Below are positions 24,902 to 34,000 of a stretch of DNA of 64,000 nt, in pieces (positions within the stretch are counted from its first letter, which is position 1; each line of letters starts with the position of its first letter). Source of the stretch: Pollutimonas sp963712655 (GTDB taxonomy: Bacteria > Pseudomonadota > Gammaproteobacteria > Burkholderiales > Burkholderiaceae_B); the NCBI GenBank assembly GCA_963712655.1, contig CAVQIT010000009.1, forward strand, positions 682,001 through 746,000, read 5' to 3'. The translations under genes were made by a program, and so were the position numbers. The notes below the pieces were generated by a model, which saw nothing but the letters and a program-made list of their open reading frames with translations, had not been told where the DNA came from and ran no database searches.

Positions 24902-26341
24902 ATGAAAAAAAGCACAGGTGTAGTTGGTGTCGTGGTAGTACTTGCTGTCGCCTATCTGGGCGCAACCTGGTATGTGGGCAAGCAAGCCCAGGCGACGATC
25001 GAACGGGTTGTGGCGCAGGCAAACGCACGCCTGGCCAAAATGCTGGGGCCCGATCACGGCAGCAGCGGCGTCAAGATGGCGATCACCGATTACCAGCGTC
25101 ATTTCTTTTCGTCCCAAGTGGATTATGCCGTGCAGATGAAGGACCTGGACGGCAAGCCCATGGAAATCAAGATGCGGGACCAACTCCAGCATGGGCCGTT
25201 TCCCTTGAATGCTTTGCGCGCGGGCAATTTGGCGCCTATGCTGGTTTATGGCAAGTCGCAACTGGTGGCTACGCCGGCCACCCAGAAATGGTTCGATAGC
25301 CAGAAGGGCAAATCGCCGCTGCAGATCGAGACCCGTGTCGGCTTTGGCGGCGCCGGTGTATCGGTCTGGACCTTTTTGCCGACCGAGATAGCCAACGACG
25401 GCGAAACGCTAAGTTTCAGCGGCGGGCTGGTTCAAATGCAGTTCAGCAACGACTTCAACGACAACACCGCCCAGGGCAAGTTCGACTCCTTCGCGTTGGT
25501 CAACAAGAAATCCGGCGAGAACCTGGCTATCAAGAATATCCAGGCCAACAGCAAGACCACCGTAAGCAATGAAACCGATGGGGTGACGCAAACCAGCGCC
25601 ACGATAGATTCGTTTACCGTCGGCGACTCGACCGAAAGCACTGTGTCGATCGACAAGCTGTCGGTCAAGATGGACAGCCGGCAAAAAGACAAATTGCTGG
25701 ACGGCTCCGTGCTTTACGAATTGGGCCGCATGGTGGTGGGCAACATCGATCTGGGCAGCGTTTCGGTGGGCATCAAGGCCCGGCAGCTGGACATGGCGGC
25801 GTTTACCGCGCTGGGCAGCGAATTCGATGCCATGCAGGCCAAGCGCCGCGCGGCGAACGAGCCGGAAATGCCGTTTACCGATGCCGAAGAAGCTATCTTG
25901 CGTGAAAAGCTGGTGGCTGTGCTGGCGGCGAATCCATCCTTGTCCATCGATCCGATCCTCTGGAAAAATGCCAAGGGCGAAAGCAAGGCGGGTTTACTGG
26001 CCGATTTCAGTAGCCCGGCCAATCCGCAAGAGGAAAATGTGCAGGTCTTGCTGTCCGAAGCGCTTAAACGCGTCAAGCTCGACCTGTCATTGTCCAAACC
26101 CATGTTTATACAGGCGTTCGGGCAATCCCAAAGCGACCCCCAGCAAAAGCAGCAAATGGAAATGGTGGGCGCGATGCTTTACGACCAATACATAGCACGC
26201 CTGCGCGATGCCGGGCTGGTCAAGGTCGATGGCGATACCGCCGCGGCTGCTGTTGTGTACGAGAAGGACAGCGTCAACCTTAATGGCCAGACCATGCCGG
26301 TATCCGAGTTCATGCAGCGCGCCATGGGCGTCGTGATGTAA
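24902..26341 (+). CDS. YdgA family (DUF945) protein
   Basis: This 479-aa protein has an N-terminal signal anchor (KKSTGVVGVVVVLAVAYLGATWYVG) followed by a long exported domain. ITDYQRHFFSSQVDYAV, the DQLQHGPFPL block and the duplicated beta-rich pattern match the YdgA/DUF945 family of inner-membrane-anchored periplasmic proteins. The function is not well defined. Two adjacent ATGs exist (24899 and 24902) behind an AGGGA site, and the difference is one residue. It is monocistronic and ends at a strong terminator. Confidence 0.85.
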   Translation: MKKSTGVVGVVVVLAVAYLGATWYVGKQAQATIERVVAQANARLAKMLGPDHGSSGVKMAITDYQRHFFSSQVDYAVQMKDLDGKPMEIKMRDQLQHGPFPLNALRAGNLAPMLVYGKSQLVATPATQKWFDSQKGKSPLQIETRVGFGGAGVSVWTFLPTEIANDGETLSFSGGLVQMQFSNDFNDNTAQGKFDSFALVNKKSGENLAIKNIQANSKTTVSNETDGVTQTSATIDSFTVGDSTESTVSIDKLSVKMDSRQKDKLLDGSVLYELGRMVVGNIDLGSVSVGIKARQLDMAAFTALGSEFDAMQAKRRAANEPEMPFTDAEEAILREKLVAVLAANPSLSIDPILWKNAKGESKAGLLADFSSPANPQEENVQVLLSEALKRVKLDLSLSKPMFIQAFGQSQSDPQQKQQMEMVGAMLYDQYIARLRDAGLVKVDGDTAAAAVVYEKDSVNLNGQTMPVSEFMQRAMGVVM

Positions 26342-26388
26342 CGACGGCCTGGCTGGGCCTTAAGGTTTCTTGGCGAGGCTAATCGACG

Positions 26389-26429
26389 CAGGCAAGAAAA
26401 CGGGGCGCTAGGCCCCGTTTTCTTGCCTG
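26389..26429. terminator. Strong bidirectional hairpin terminator
   Basis: CAGGCAAGAAAACGGGGC (26389-26406) and its exact complement (26412-26429) form an 18-bp stem with a five-base loop. The A4 and T4 tracts lie inside the stem arms, giving a terminator that could work on both strands. It ends the YdgA-family gene. Confidence 0.85.
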
Positions 26430-26670
26430 TTCGTGTTTTACGCCGGCTTGCCTAGCGGCTTTTCCCCAATACGCAATTTGCTCTTTGAAGCAGCTTGCGC
26501 ATTCCTCGCGCGACTATCCCGGCACGAGAGTTCCCTGATCGTGTGTGCCTGCTTGTGCGGCCTGGACTTTTCTTGGGGCACTGGACGAAGATTTTCCCGC
26601 TGCGGCTCCAAAACGCGTATGCTAACGGGGCCATTTGGCATGCAACTATCGTCATTCAAGGAGTATTTCC

Positions 26671-26808
26671 ATGGCAAAAGGTCAATTACGCGGAAACAAG
26701 GAAGCGAAAAAACCCAAGCAGGCCCCTAAACCCGCGGCGCCGGCATCGCCGTTCGGTTCAACAGCATCCAAAGGCGGTTCGCAGCCCTCCGATGCCAAGA
26801 AAAAGTAA
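26671..26808 (+). CDS. Small basic, lysine/proline-rich protein (45 aa)
   Basis: This short frame begins MAKGQLRGNKEAKKPKQAPK and ends SDAKKK. A strong ribosome-binding site (CAAGGAG) lies nine bases before the ATG, and a large hairpin terminator follows 57 bases after the stop, so it has full gene signals. About a quarter of residues are lysine or arginine, with Ala/Pro-rich spacers and no hydrophobic helix. Short proteins of the MAKGQ-R-N-E-KKPK type occur in many betaproteobacteria as uncharacterised proteins, as far as I recall. It is probably disordered and may bind nucleic acid, which is inferred from charge only. Confidence 0.75.
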   Translation: MAKGQLRGNKEAKKPKQAPKPAAPASPFGSTASKGGSQPSDAKKK

Positions 26809-26864
26809 GCTGGGCCGATTTCTTCATGCCATAGGCCGCGCGGGATGTTTCGCGTGTTTGCCAT

Positions 26865-26907
26865 AGGCCGGATTAACGGGCGCAGCCCGTATAATCCGGC
26901 CTTTCTT
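26865..26907 (+). terminator. Rho-independent terminator
   Basis: The arms GGCCGGATTA and TAATCCGGCC, with inner CGGGC/GCCCG pairing, make a long stem with one mismatch. TTTCTTCT follows on the forward strand. It ends the small basic-protein gene and lies next to the end of the convergent MFS gene. Confidence 0.8.
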
Positions 26908-28122
26908 CTATAGCGTCGAGGCAGGCCTTGCCTGGCGTTGCCGCCACGCCAGACCAGCCAGCAAGACCAATACCGCCGCCGCCAGCGGAAGCATCAGGGT
27001 ATTGATGGTCGACCAGCCCGATGTATTGAGCAGGCGTCCGGAACTGAACGAGGCCATGGCCACGGTGCCGAATACCAGGAAATCGTTCAGGCCCTGTACT
27101 TTGGCGCGTTCAGCGGGGCGATAGCAGTCGGTCAGCATGGACGTGGCGCCGATGAAGCCGAAATTCCAGCCCATGCCCAGCAGCACCAGCGACCCCCAGA
27201 AGTGCAGCAGGTCCAGCCCGGTCAAGGCCAGCAGCCCCGATGCCGCGATCATGACCAGGCCGAAGGCGGTTACGCCAAACTTGCCGAAACGCGCGATCAA
27301 GTTACCGGTGAAGAAACTGGGCGCGAACATGGCCAGCACATGCCACTGTATGCCCAGCGCGGCTTCGCCTATGGTGTGTCCGCAAGCCACCATGGCCATG
27401 GGCGAGGCGGTCATGACGAAGCTCATCAATCCGTAAGTGACCACTCCCGCAATGACGGCAACGCAGAATTGCGGTTGTCGGGCAATTTCGCCCAATGGGC
27501 GGGCGGTTCCCGCGCTTGCCGCCGGCAGCGGCGGGGGCGCGCGGAACATGGCGATTATCGGCAAGGCCAGGCAGGCCAGCGCCGCCTGGGCAAAAAAGCT
27601 GCCCGCGAACGGCGCGGCGGGCAGCGCATCGCGCGTCCAGATGACCAATTGCGGGCCGATGATTGCGGCTGCCAGGCCGCCTATCATGACGCGCGATATG
27701 GCGACGGAGCGCAATGCCGGCAAGACGGCGTCGGCGGCGGCGAAGCGATAGCTTTGCACACAAGCGCCATAGAATCCGGCCATGGCCGTGCCGGTGCAAA
27801 ACAGCATGAAATCCCCGCGCATGACCGCGATGGCTGCAACCAGGCCGGAGGCGCCGCCCAACAATGCCCCCAGCAGGTAGGCCGCGCGCCGCCCGAGCCG
27901 GCGCATCAACAGGGCGGCCGGCAGGGTCGACAATGCCAGCCCCAGGTTGTAGAGGCTGACAGGCAGGGTCGCCAGCGTTGGGTCCTGGGCAAGCGTCTGG
28001 CCGACAATGCCGCCAAGCGAGATGATGATGGGAGGAGAGGCCCCGCCCAGCGCTTGCGCAGCCATTAGTAAGCCGACATTGCGGCGTGTTTGCTTATCGG
28101 CGTCTGGAGAGGCTTCGGTCAT
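26908..28122 (-). CDS. Major facilitator superfamily transporter
   Basis: This 404-aa membrane protein has about 12 predicted helices. After helix 2 it has the MFS loop motif (ALLMRRLGRRAAYLLGALLG), and a second basic loop (GNLIARFGKFGVTAFGL) opens the C-terminal half. The pattern resembles YnfM/SP-type drug or metabolite exporters, but the substrate cannot be read. The N-terminus (MTEASPDADKQTRRNVGLLM) is a short cytoplasmic tail. It is monocistronic, ending at the terminator at 26865-26907. Repeat element C and then ycaO lie upstream. Confidence 0.88.
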   Translation of the reverse strand: MTEASPDADKQTRRNVGLLMAAQALGGASPPIIISLGGIVGQTLAQDPTLATLPVSLYNLGLALSTLPAALLMRRLGRRAAYLLGALLGGASGLVAAIAVMRGDFMLFCTGTAMAGFYGACVQSYRFAAADAVLPALRSVAISRVMIGGLAAAIIGPQLVIWTRDALPAAPFAGSFFAQAALACLALPIIAMFRAPPPLPAASAGTARPLGEIARQPQFCVAVIAGVVTYGLMSFVMTASPMAMVACGHTIGEAALGIQWHVLAMFAPSFFTGNLIARFGKFGVTAFGLVMIAASGLLALTGLDLLHFWGSLVLLGMGWNFGFIGATSMLTDCYRPAERAKVQGLNDFLVFGTVAMASFSSGRLLNTSGWSTINTLMLPLAAAVLVLLAGLAWRQRQARPASTL

Positions 28123-28203
28123 ATCGCTTCATTGCAGGCCCGGCGGGGCTATTGATCAAGACATCCGGAAATGCCCCGGGCAAGTTCGCCCCGCCCGGCC
28201 ATT

Positions 28204-28310
28204 CCTAGGGACCGTCTGATCAAGCCCATCCGATTGCCGCATCCCGCCTTGTCGGCCATCCCGTCAGGGGGCGCATCGGATCCGGGCGATTTGATCAGAG
28301 CATCTCTAGG
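28204..28310. repeat. Palindromic intergenic element, copy C (internally deleted)
   Basis: About 107 bp lie between CCTAGGGACCGTCTGATCAA on the left and TTGATCAGAGCATCTCTAGG on the right, which are complementary at most positions. The arm sequence GGCCATCCCGTCAGGGG (28254-28270) recurs almost exactly in copy B at 45663-45679. The 18-5-18 core of A and B is absent. The right end of the element supplies the stop codon of ycaO (28306-28308), so the element inserted at, or replaced, the 3' end of that gene. Confidence 0.7.
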
Positions 28311-30018
28311 CAAACAGTTTATCGTAAGCGGCCAGCAGAGTCTGGTGCATGGCGCTGCCTTGCATGTCCGGGCCCAGTGTCTCCAGGCCGAAGAAACGTT
28401 CACTGCGATCGAGCAGCGCCTTGGCCTGGCGCACCGTTGCGGCACCGTACAACAAATCCAGCGAACGGCGGTAGTTGTCGGCATTGTCGACATTGAGCAT
28501 GCTTTCGATGCATCGGTACACCAGGCGGCGGGCCGGCTCCAGATCATTGAAATGATGGATCCAGTCGCAGCCTTCGCGGATTGCCTCGTCATCGCCGATA
28601 GCCAGTGCCAGCAAGGTTTTCAGTTCGCCGATGCGCAGCTGTTTCCACGGTGTGCCCAGGGGAACGGCCAGGCCCAGGATTTCGTACACCAGGCGCTCGT
28701 CGTTCAGGTTCGTGGTTTGCAGATCGGCGAGCAGGTCGGCGGCTTGCGTGTCGCTTAGCTCAGGCAAGCGCAACAGTGCCGGACGGATGGCGTTGCCGAT
28801 GCTGTTGTTTTCCCACTCCAGATCTTCGGCCGGATAAATCTCCGACATGCCGGGAACCAGGATGCGACAGCTGTAAGCGCCCTGTTCGCTGAAGTCCGAA
28901 ACATAGATATCTTTGCCTTCGCCGTGGATGCAATCGACCAGCCAGTTATAGTCTTCTTGCGTGGTGGTGCTGAAGTTCCAGTCGGTAAACGGAAAGTCGG
29001 GCGTATCGCGCATGAAATTCCAGCTGATCACGCCGCTGGAGTCGATAAAGTGGATTTCCAGATTGGGCACGGCATTGATTTCGCTCATGTCGAAGCCGGG
29101 TTCGGGGAAGCCTTCCAGCGAATCCAGCAAGCGGCCCTGCAGCAATTCGGTCATGGCGCGTTCCAGCGCTATTTCAAGGCGCGGATGCGCGCCGTAGCTG
29201 GAGAATACGCCCTGGTCCTTCGGATGCACCAGGGTGACGTTCATCACGGGGTAGCGCCCGCCCAGCGATGCATCCTTGACCAGTATGCCGAAGCCCGCTT
29301 TGCGCAGGCCCGCGATACCGGCCTGGACATTGGGGAAACGCGCAATGACGTCGTCGGGCACATCCGGCAGGCACAGCCCTTCGCTGATGATGCGGTACTT
29401 GATATGACGCTCGAATATTTCCGACAAGGCCTGAGTGCGGGCTTCCATCATGGTGTTGCCCGCGGCCATGCCGTTGCTTACATACAGGTTGCCAATGATG
29501 TTGACTGGAATGAAGGTCTGGGCGCTATCGCGCAAGCGGGTATAGGGCAGGGTGCAAATACCGCGCGCCGCATTTCCCGAATTCAAGTCGACCAGGACGC
29601 GGCTGCTGATGTCGCTGTCTGGATTGTAGAACGCATGCAATTCGGGATTGAGCATTTCCGCCGGCCAGCTTTCGTCCGCTGTCGGGGCGAACCAGCGTTC
29701 CTGCGGATAGTGTACGAAAGGACGATTGGCGCGGGTTTCGCCCAGGTAAAAATCGGTCCAGAAATAATGCGTGCCCAGGCGCTCGATGAATTCGCCGTAG
29801 GCGCTGGCGCGGGCGGCCAATTCCGTTGCGCCTTTGCCATTGGAGAACAGCATGGGGCAATCGCTGTCTTTCATATGCGTCGACCATATGCTGTCGACTT
29901 CGTGCAGCAGCGATGATTCATTCAGCCGGAAGCCGCGTGCCGCCAGCTTTTCCCGTATGGTTTCAATTGTCGATTCAAGAGAGGCGTCTTTGCCGGGGAT
30001 AAAGCTTTCGGTTGTCAT
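28306..30018 (-). CDS. ycaO: YcaO, ribosomal protein S12 methylthiotransferase accessory protein
   Basis: This 570-aa protein aligns along its length with E. coli YcaO from memory: ESFIPGKDASLESTIETI at the start, FSNGKGATELAARASAYGEFIERL, NIIGNLYVSNGMAAGNT, SLGGRYPVMNV and LETHFIDSSG-like LEIHFIDSSGVISWNF. The YcaO ATP-binding domain is followed by a C-terminal helical TPR-like part. In E. coli it supports beta-methylthiolation of S12 by RimO. I start at the ATG at 30018; upstream codons are not conserved. No precursor peptide or partner enzyme for a RiPP lies nearby, so the housekeeping role is favoured. The stop codon lies inside repeat C. Confidence 0.92.
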   Translation of the reverse strand: MTTESFIPGKDASLESTIETIREKLAARGFRLNESSLLHEVDSIWSTHMKDSDCPMLFSNGKGATELAARASAYGEFIERLGTHYFWTDFYLGETRANRPFVHYPQERWFAPTADESWPAEMLNPELHAFYNPDSDISSRVLVDLNSGNAARGICTLPYTRLRDSAQTFIPVNIIGNLYVSNGMAAGNTMMEARTQALSEIFERHIKYRIISEGLCLPDVPDDVIARFPNVQAGIAGLRKAGFGILVKDASLGGRYPVMNVTLVHPKDQGVFSSYGAHPRLEIALERAMTELLQGRLLDSLEGFPEPGFDMSEINAVPNLEIHFIDSSGVISWNFMRDTPDFPFTDWNFSTTTQEDYNWLVDCIHGEGKDIYVSDFSEQGAYSCRILVPGMSEIYPAEDLEWENNSIGNAIRPALLRLPELSDTQAADLLADLQTTNLNDERLVYEILGLAVPLGTPWKQLRIGELKTLLALAIGDDEAIREGCDWIHHFNDLEPARRLVYRCIESMLNVDNADNYRRSLDLLYGAATVRQAKALLDRSERFFGLETLGPDMQGSAMHQTLLAAYDKLFA

Positions 30019-30212
30019 GCGGGGAGTCTCGGTGGGATGGGGCGGATAGGCGTGAACTGCCGACGCTGCCGAGCAAGGCCGCAATGAGTTGTGGCGGCCG
30101 TCGGGGCGATGATGTCGCTATCTGGATAGCGGATGGAGCGGTTGCAAAGCGTTGTGGAGGGGAATCTGCGTGGCTGCGCACGCAGCAGTATACCGATATT
30201 GGGTATGGAGGG

Positions 30213-30749
30213 TCAGAAATGCAGTTTGATGATCTCGTCAAAGGCGTCTTCGGCCGACATGCCGTTTCTCATCAATTGGCTGATGGCGCCGGAGTGCTTT
30301 TGTATGCCTTCGGGCAGGGTTTCCCGATTATTTTTGAAATACGCATATTTGTCTGTCTCTATGGTATCGATGACTTGGGCGACGGGCGTGTGGCTACGGC
30401 CGCCGCTGTTGCCGGACGTCGTGCCGGGGCTGCTGCTGCGCGTTCTTGGCGCCGCCTTTACGCCGCCGCCCTGAATAGAGGCCTTGACGGCGTCCAGCGT
30501 GAAGACGGCCGACAGCGTATCGCTGACATTACCGCTGGAATTCAGGCTCATCAGAAGGTTTTTCTTGTCGAATGCCATTTTCTTGCCGGCATTGTTGATG
30601 ACCTGGTAATTCGGGCGCTGCGCATGGCCAGGTAGTTCGAACTGAACGCTGGCGCCATAAGCCTGCATTTTTTCCATGACTTCTTTCAGGAAGTCCGTGC
30701 CCAGCGAATCCAGGTTGCCGTTCCAGCGTTTGCTTCTTTTCGTGTTCAA
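30213..30749 (-). CDS. Hypothetical protein, 178 aa
   Basis: I do not recognise a family. The protein has a basic N-terminus (MNTKRSKRWNGNLDSLGTDF), an ordered-looking first half (FLKEVMEKMQAYGASVQFELPG, then KKMAFDKKNLLMSLNSSGNVSD), a low-complexity Ser/Thr/Gly/Pro linker around residues 98-118, and a helical C-terminus (LPEGIQKHSGAISQLMRNGMSAEDAFDEIIKLHF). No signal peptide or membrane helix is visible. It lies alone, 195 bases upstream of ycaO on the same strand, and overlapping frames on the other strand look worse. Coding is supported by this composition only. Confidence 0.6.
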   Translation of the reverse strand: MNTKRSKRWNGNLDSLGTDFLKEVMEKMQAYGASVQFELPGHAQRPNYQVINNAGKKMAFDKKNLLMSLNSSGNVSDTLSAVFTLDAVKASIQGGGVKAAPRTRSSSPGTTSGNSGGRSHTPVAQVIDTIETDKYAYFKNNRETLPEGIQKHSGAISQLMRNGMSAEDAFDEIIKLHF

Positions 30750-30976
30750 AATGGGGGGTATCCAATACTGTTGTCTAAATCCGGGGGCGTATTTTACGCT
30801 GTGTTAAAGGACACCCCCGAGATGCGGGCATATAGTCGCGGGTGTGGCTGGCGGATTACCGGTCGGCCGGCAGACGCTCAGTGCCTGCCGGCGGGAAAAG
30901 CCGTTTACGAACGTAATGAGCGTATGCTGCAAGATGCCGACCGGCATAACACAGTAGTAATTCAAGGGGTCCCAAC

Positions 30977-31063
30977 ATGGCTAAAGCTCGGTTGCTCGCC
31001 AGCAGGCGCATAGAATTATCCCGGGGTAACCCATGTTGCCGCCCTGGGCTGGCCATTGTTTAA
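30977..31063 (+). CDS. Possible 28-aa leader ORF overlapping the glucan synthase start
   Basis: An ATG at 30977 with AAGGGG eight bases upstream opens a 28-codon frame (MAKARLLASRRIELSRGNPC...) that ends with TAA at 31061-31063. The stop overlaps the TTG start proposed for the glucan synthase (31056) by eight bases. Short frames placed like this can couple translation of a gene with a weak start. The alternative is that a base is missing and this is the true N-terminus of the synthase. The 230 bases before it (30750-30976) hold no other gene I can support. Confidence 0.35.
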   Translation: MAKARLLASRRIELSRGNPCCRPGLAIV

Positions 31064-34000
31064 GAATACGATTCTTCATCGCGCATTCTGGCAGCGTCCG
31101 GCCACAACTCCCTGGAACGATCTGGCGCCCGTAAGGGAAGAGCTTTTTGGCGTTGAGCGGCTGGAACAGCATGCCGAAAGCCTTGCCGCCGCCCAGCCGG
31201 TAACGGCAACCCCGCCTGTGGTTGCGTCGCTGCAAAAGCGGCTCAATGACAATGCGGCGGTCTTGCTGGCCGCTTATAGAGCCAGCGCGGCGGAACTCGA
31301 AGGCGGCCGCAGCGTGGTTCCCGCCGCGGAATGGCTGCTCGATAACTATCATTTGATCGAAGAGCAGATCCGCGAAATCGTGGAGGACTTGCCGCCCGGC
31401 TTTTATCGCCAACTGCCGAAGCTGGCTGAAGGGCCATTCGCCGGCTATCCGAGGGTCTTCGGCATAGCCTGGGCCTTTGTGGCGCATACCGACAGCAATT
31501 TTGATCCCGATATTCTGCGGCGTTTCATTGTGGCGTATCAGCGCGTTCAGCCCCTGGCTATCGGCGAGCTCTGGGCTGTGGCGATCACGCTGCGTATTGT
31601 GCTCATCGAGAATCTGCGCCGCCTGGCCGACCAGATCAGCTATGGACAAAAAGCCCGGGCCGACGCCGAAGCGCTGGCCGGCAGGCTGGTTGGCGCGGCG
31701 AGTATACAGTTTGCGCTTGAAACCGATATAGCCACTCGCGCATCCGACCCTTTGTCCGAAGCATTCGCCGTGCATCTGGCAAAGCGGCTGCGCGACCAGG
31801 ATCCACGAACGACGCCGGCGCTTGGCTGGCTCAAAGAACGCCTTGCCCTCCAGGATACGTCTATCGAGGAAGTCGTGTTGAATGCCCAGCAACGGCAGGG
31901 TGCGTCCAATGTGACTGTGCGCAATATCATTACCAGCATGCGCTTGATTTCCGATATTGATTGGACCGAATTGTTCGAGAAGGTAAGTCTGGTCGATGAA
32001 CGGCTGCGCGAGGCGAGCGCTTTCGCCGCCATGGATTTTTCGACCCGCAATTTGTACCGCAGCGCCATAGAGCAATTGGCCCGCGGCTCGTCCTTGCCGG
32101 AACTGGCGGTCGCCGGCCTCACGCTGGATGCGGCCCGCGCCGCGCAGGCGCAAGCTGTCGATGCCGAGCAAATCCAGCGCACCGGCGATCCTGGCTATCA
32201 TCTGATTGCCGAGGGACGGCCTGCGCTGGAGCGGGCTATCGGTTTCCGCGCGCCCCTGAGGCTGCGCCTGAGCCGCCTGAATGTGCGCATGGGGATAGGC
32301 GGTTATGTGGGGGCCATCCTGCTCACCGCGATGGCGCTGATCGGCTTCATGCTCTGGATGCTGGGGCCGGCGAGCCTGGCGGCAGGCTGGCTCGCCTTGT
32401 TTGCGCTGACCGCTTTCCTGCCGGCGACAGAGCTTGCCACGGCACTCGTCAATCGCGCGATCTCGTGGACGTTTGGCGCAAGGACACTGCCTGGCCTCGA
32501 ACTCAAGGAAGGGGTTCCGCAATCGCTTCGAACGCTGGTGGTGATTCCCACGCTGCTGACCAGCCAAGCCGATCTTCTTGAACAAATCGAGCGCCTGGAA
32601 GTGCATTATCTGGGCGGCGCCGGCGGCGATCTCGCCTTCGCCCTGTTGTTGGACGGGCTCGACGCGGATCAGGAAACGATGCCTGGCGATGCGCCCTTGC
32701 TCGCCTCGGCTGTGGTCGCGATTCAGGAGCTGAACCGCCGTCATGGCCCGGGTCCTTGCGGCAGCCGTTTTCTTGTGTTGCACCGCCGCCGTATTTTCAA
32801 TCCCGGCGAAAATAAATGGATGGGATGGGAGCGCAAGCGAGGCAAACTGCATGAGTTGAACCGGCTATTGCGCGGCGCGGCCGACACCAGCTACCTACCT
32901 ATCGGGCAAACGCCTGTGTCGGTGCCGGCCGACGTGCGCTATGTCATCACCCTGGATGCGGATACGCGGCTGCCCAGGGACGCCGCATTGCGCCTGATCG
33001 GCAAGATGGCGCATCCCTTGAATCGGCCGCAGTTCAATGCGGCAAAGCAGCGCGTCGTCAATGGCTATGCCATTCTGCAACCGCGCGTCACCCCTGCGCT
33101 GCCTGTCGGCCGCGAGGGCTCTGTCTATCAGCGGGTATTCTCCAGCCCGGGAGGCATGGACCCTTATGCCGCGGCCATTTCCGATGTCTATCAGGACCTG
33201 TTCGGAGAAGGATCCTATACCGGCAAAGGCATTTACGACGTCGATGCCTTTGAAGCGGCCTTGCTGGGCCGGATTCCGGAAAATTCCCTGCTCAGCCATG
33301 ACTTGTTCGAGGGCACTTTTGCCCGCGCCGGCCTGGCTACCGATGTCGAGGTCGTCGAGGAATTCCCGTCGCGCTACGATGTTGCGGTCAAGCGCCAGCA
33401 CCGCTGGACGCGCGGCGATTGGCAGCTTCTTCCCTGGATATTCGGCCGTGGCGCCGGCAGCAGGGCGCTGCCGGGCGTGGGGCGCGGAAAAATGCTGGAC
33501 AATCTGCGGCGTTCGCTGTTTGCGCCCTCCACCTTTATCGCGCTGTGTTGCAGTTGGCTATTGCCCATGCCGGCGAATGTACTGGGCACGTTGTTTATTC
33601 TGGCCTGTATCGCGATTCCAGCCTTTTTATCCTGCTTTTTCTCTTTGCTGCCTCGTCGCAGCGGCATACGCTTTCGCAGCCACATCGGTGCGCTTGCCGC
33701 GGATCTGCGCCTGGCGGCCATGCAAACGCTGCTGTCCGTGGTCTTTCTGGCCGACCATGCCTGGCGCATGGTGGATGCGATCGCCAGGACGTTGCTACGG
33801 CTGTTTGCGACGCGCCGGCATCTCCTTGAATGGACGACAGCCGCCCAGTCGTCGCGGCGGCCTCGATTGGAGCTGCGCGGCTTCTACGAAGGCATGGCGG
33901 GGAGCGCATCGCTGGCGTTGGTGCCGGCGGCGGGGGTGGCCATCTTCGCGCCATCTTCCTGGCCGCTGGCGTTGCCTTTTACCTTGCTATGGCTTGCGGC

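Noticed and set aside
26938..28068. A 376-codon forward frame opposite the MFS gene
   Set aside because: It is rich in Gln/Gly/Arg with no ordered domain, and the reverse frame is a complete 12-helix transporter.
28924..29916. A 330-codon forward frame opposite ycaO
   Set aside because: YcaO is conserved along its full length on the other strand; the forward product matches nothing I know.
28306..30749. YcaO plus the unknown protein as a RiPP (thiazole/thioamide) cluster
   Set aside because: The YcaO protein aligns with the E. coli housekeeping type, and there is no dehydrogenase, E1-like partner, precursor peptide or transporter nearby.
30771..31013. An 80-codon forward frame before the glucan synthase
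   Set aside because: It lacks a ribosome-binding site and conserved features; the shorter frame at 30977 has better initiation signals.
30981..32852. A 623-codon open frame on the reverse strand opposite the glucan synthase
   Set aside because: It mirrors the GC-rich codon pattern of the forward gene, has no recognisable domain, and the forward frame encodes a clearly conserved NdvB-like protein.
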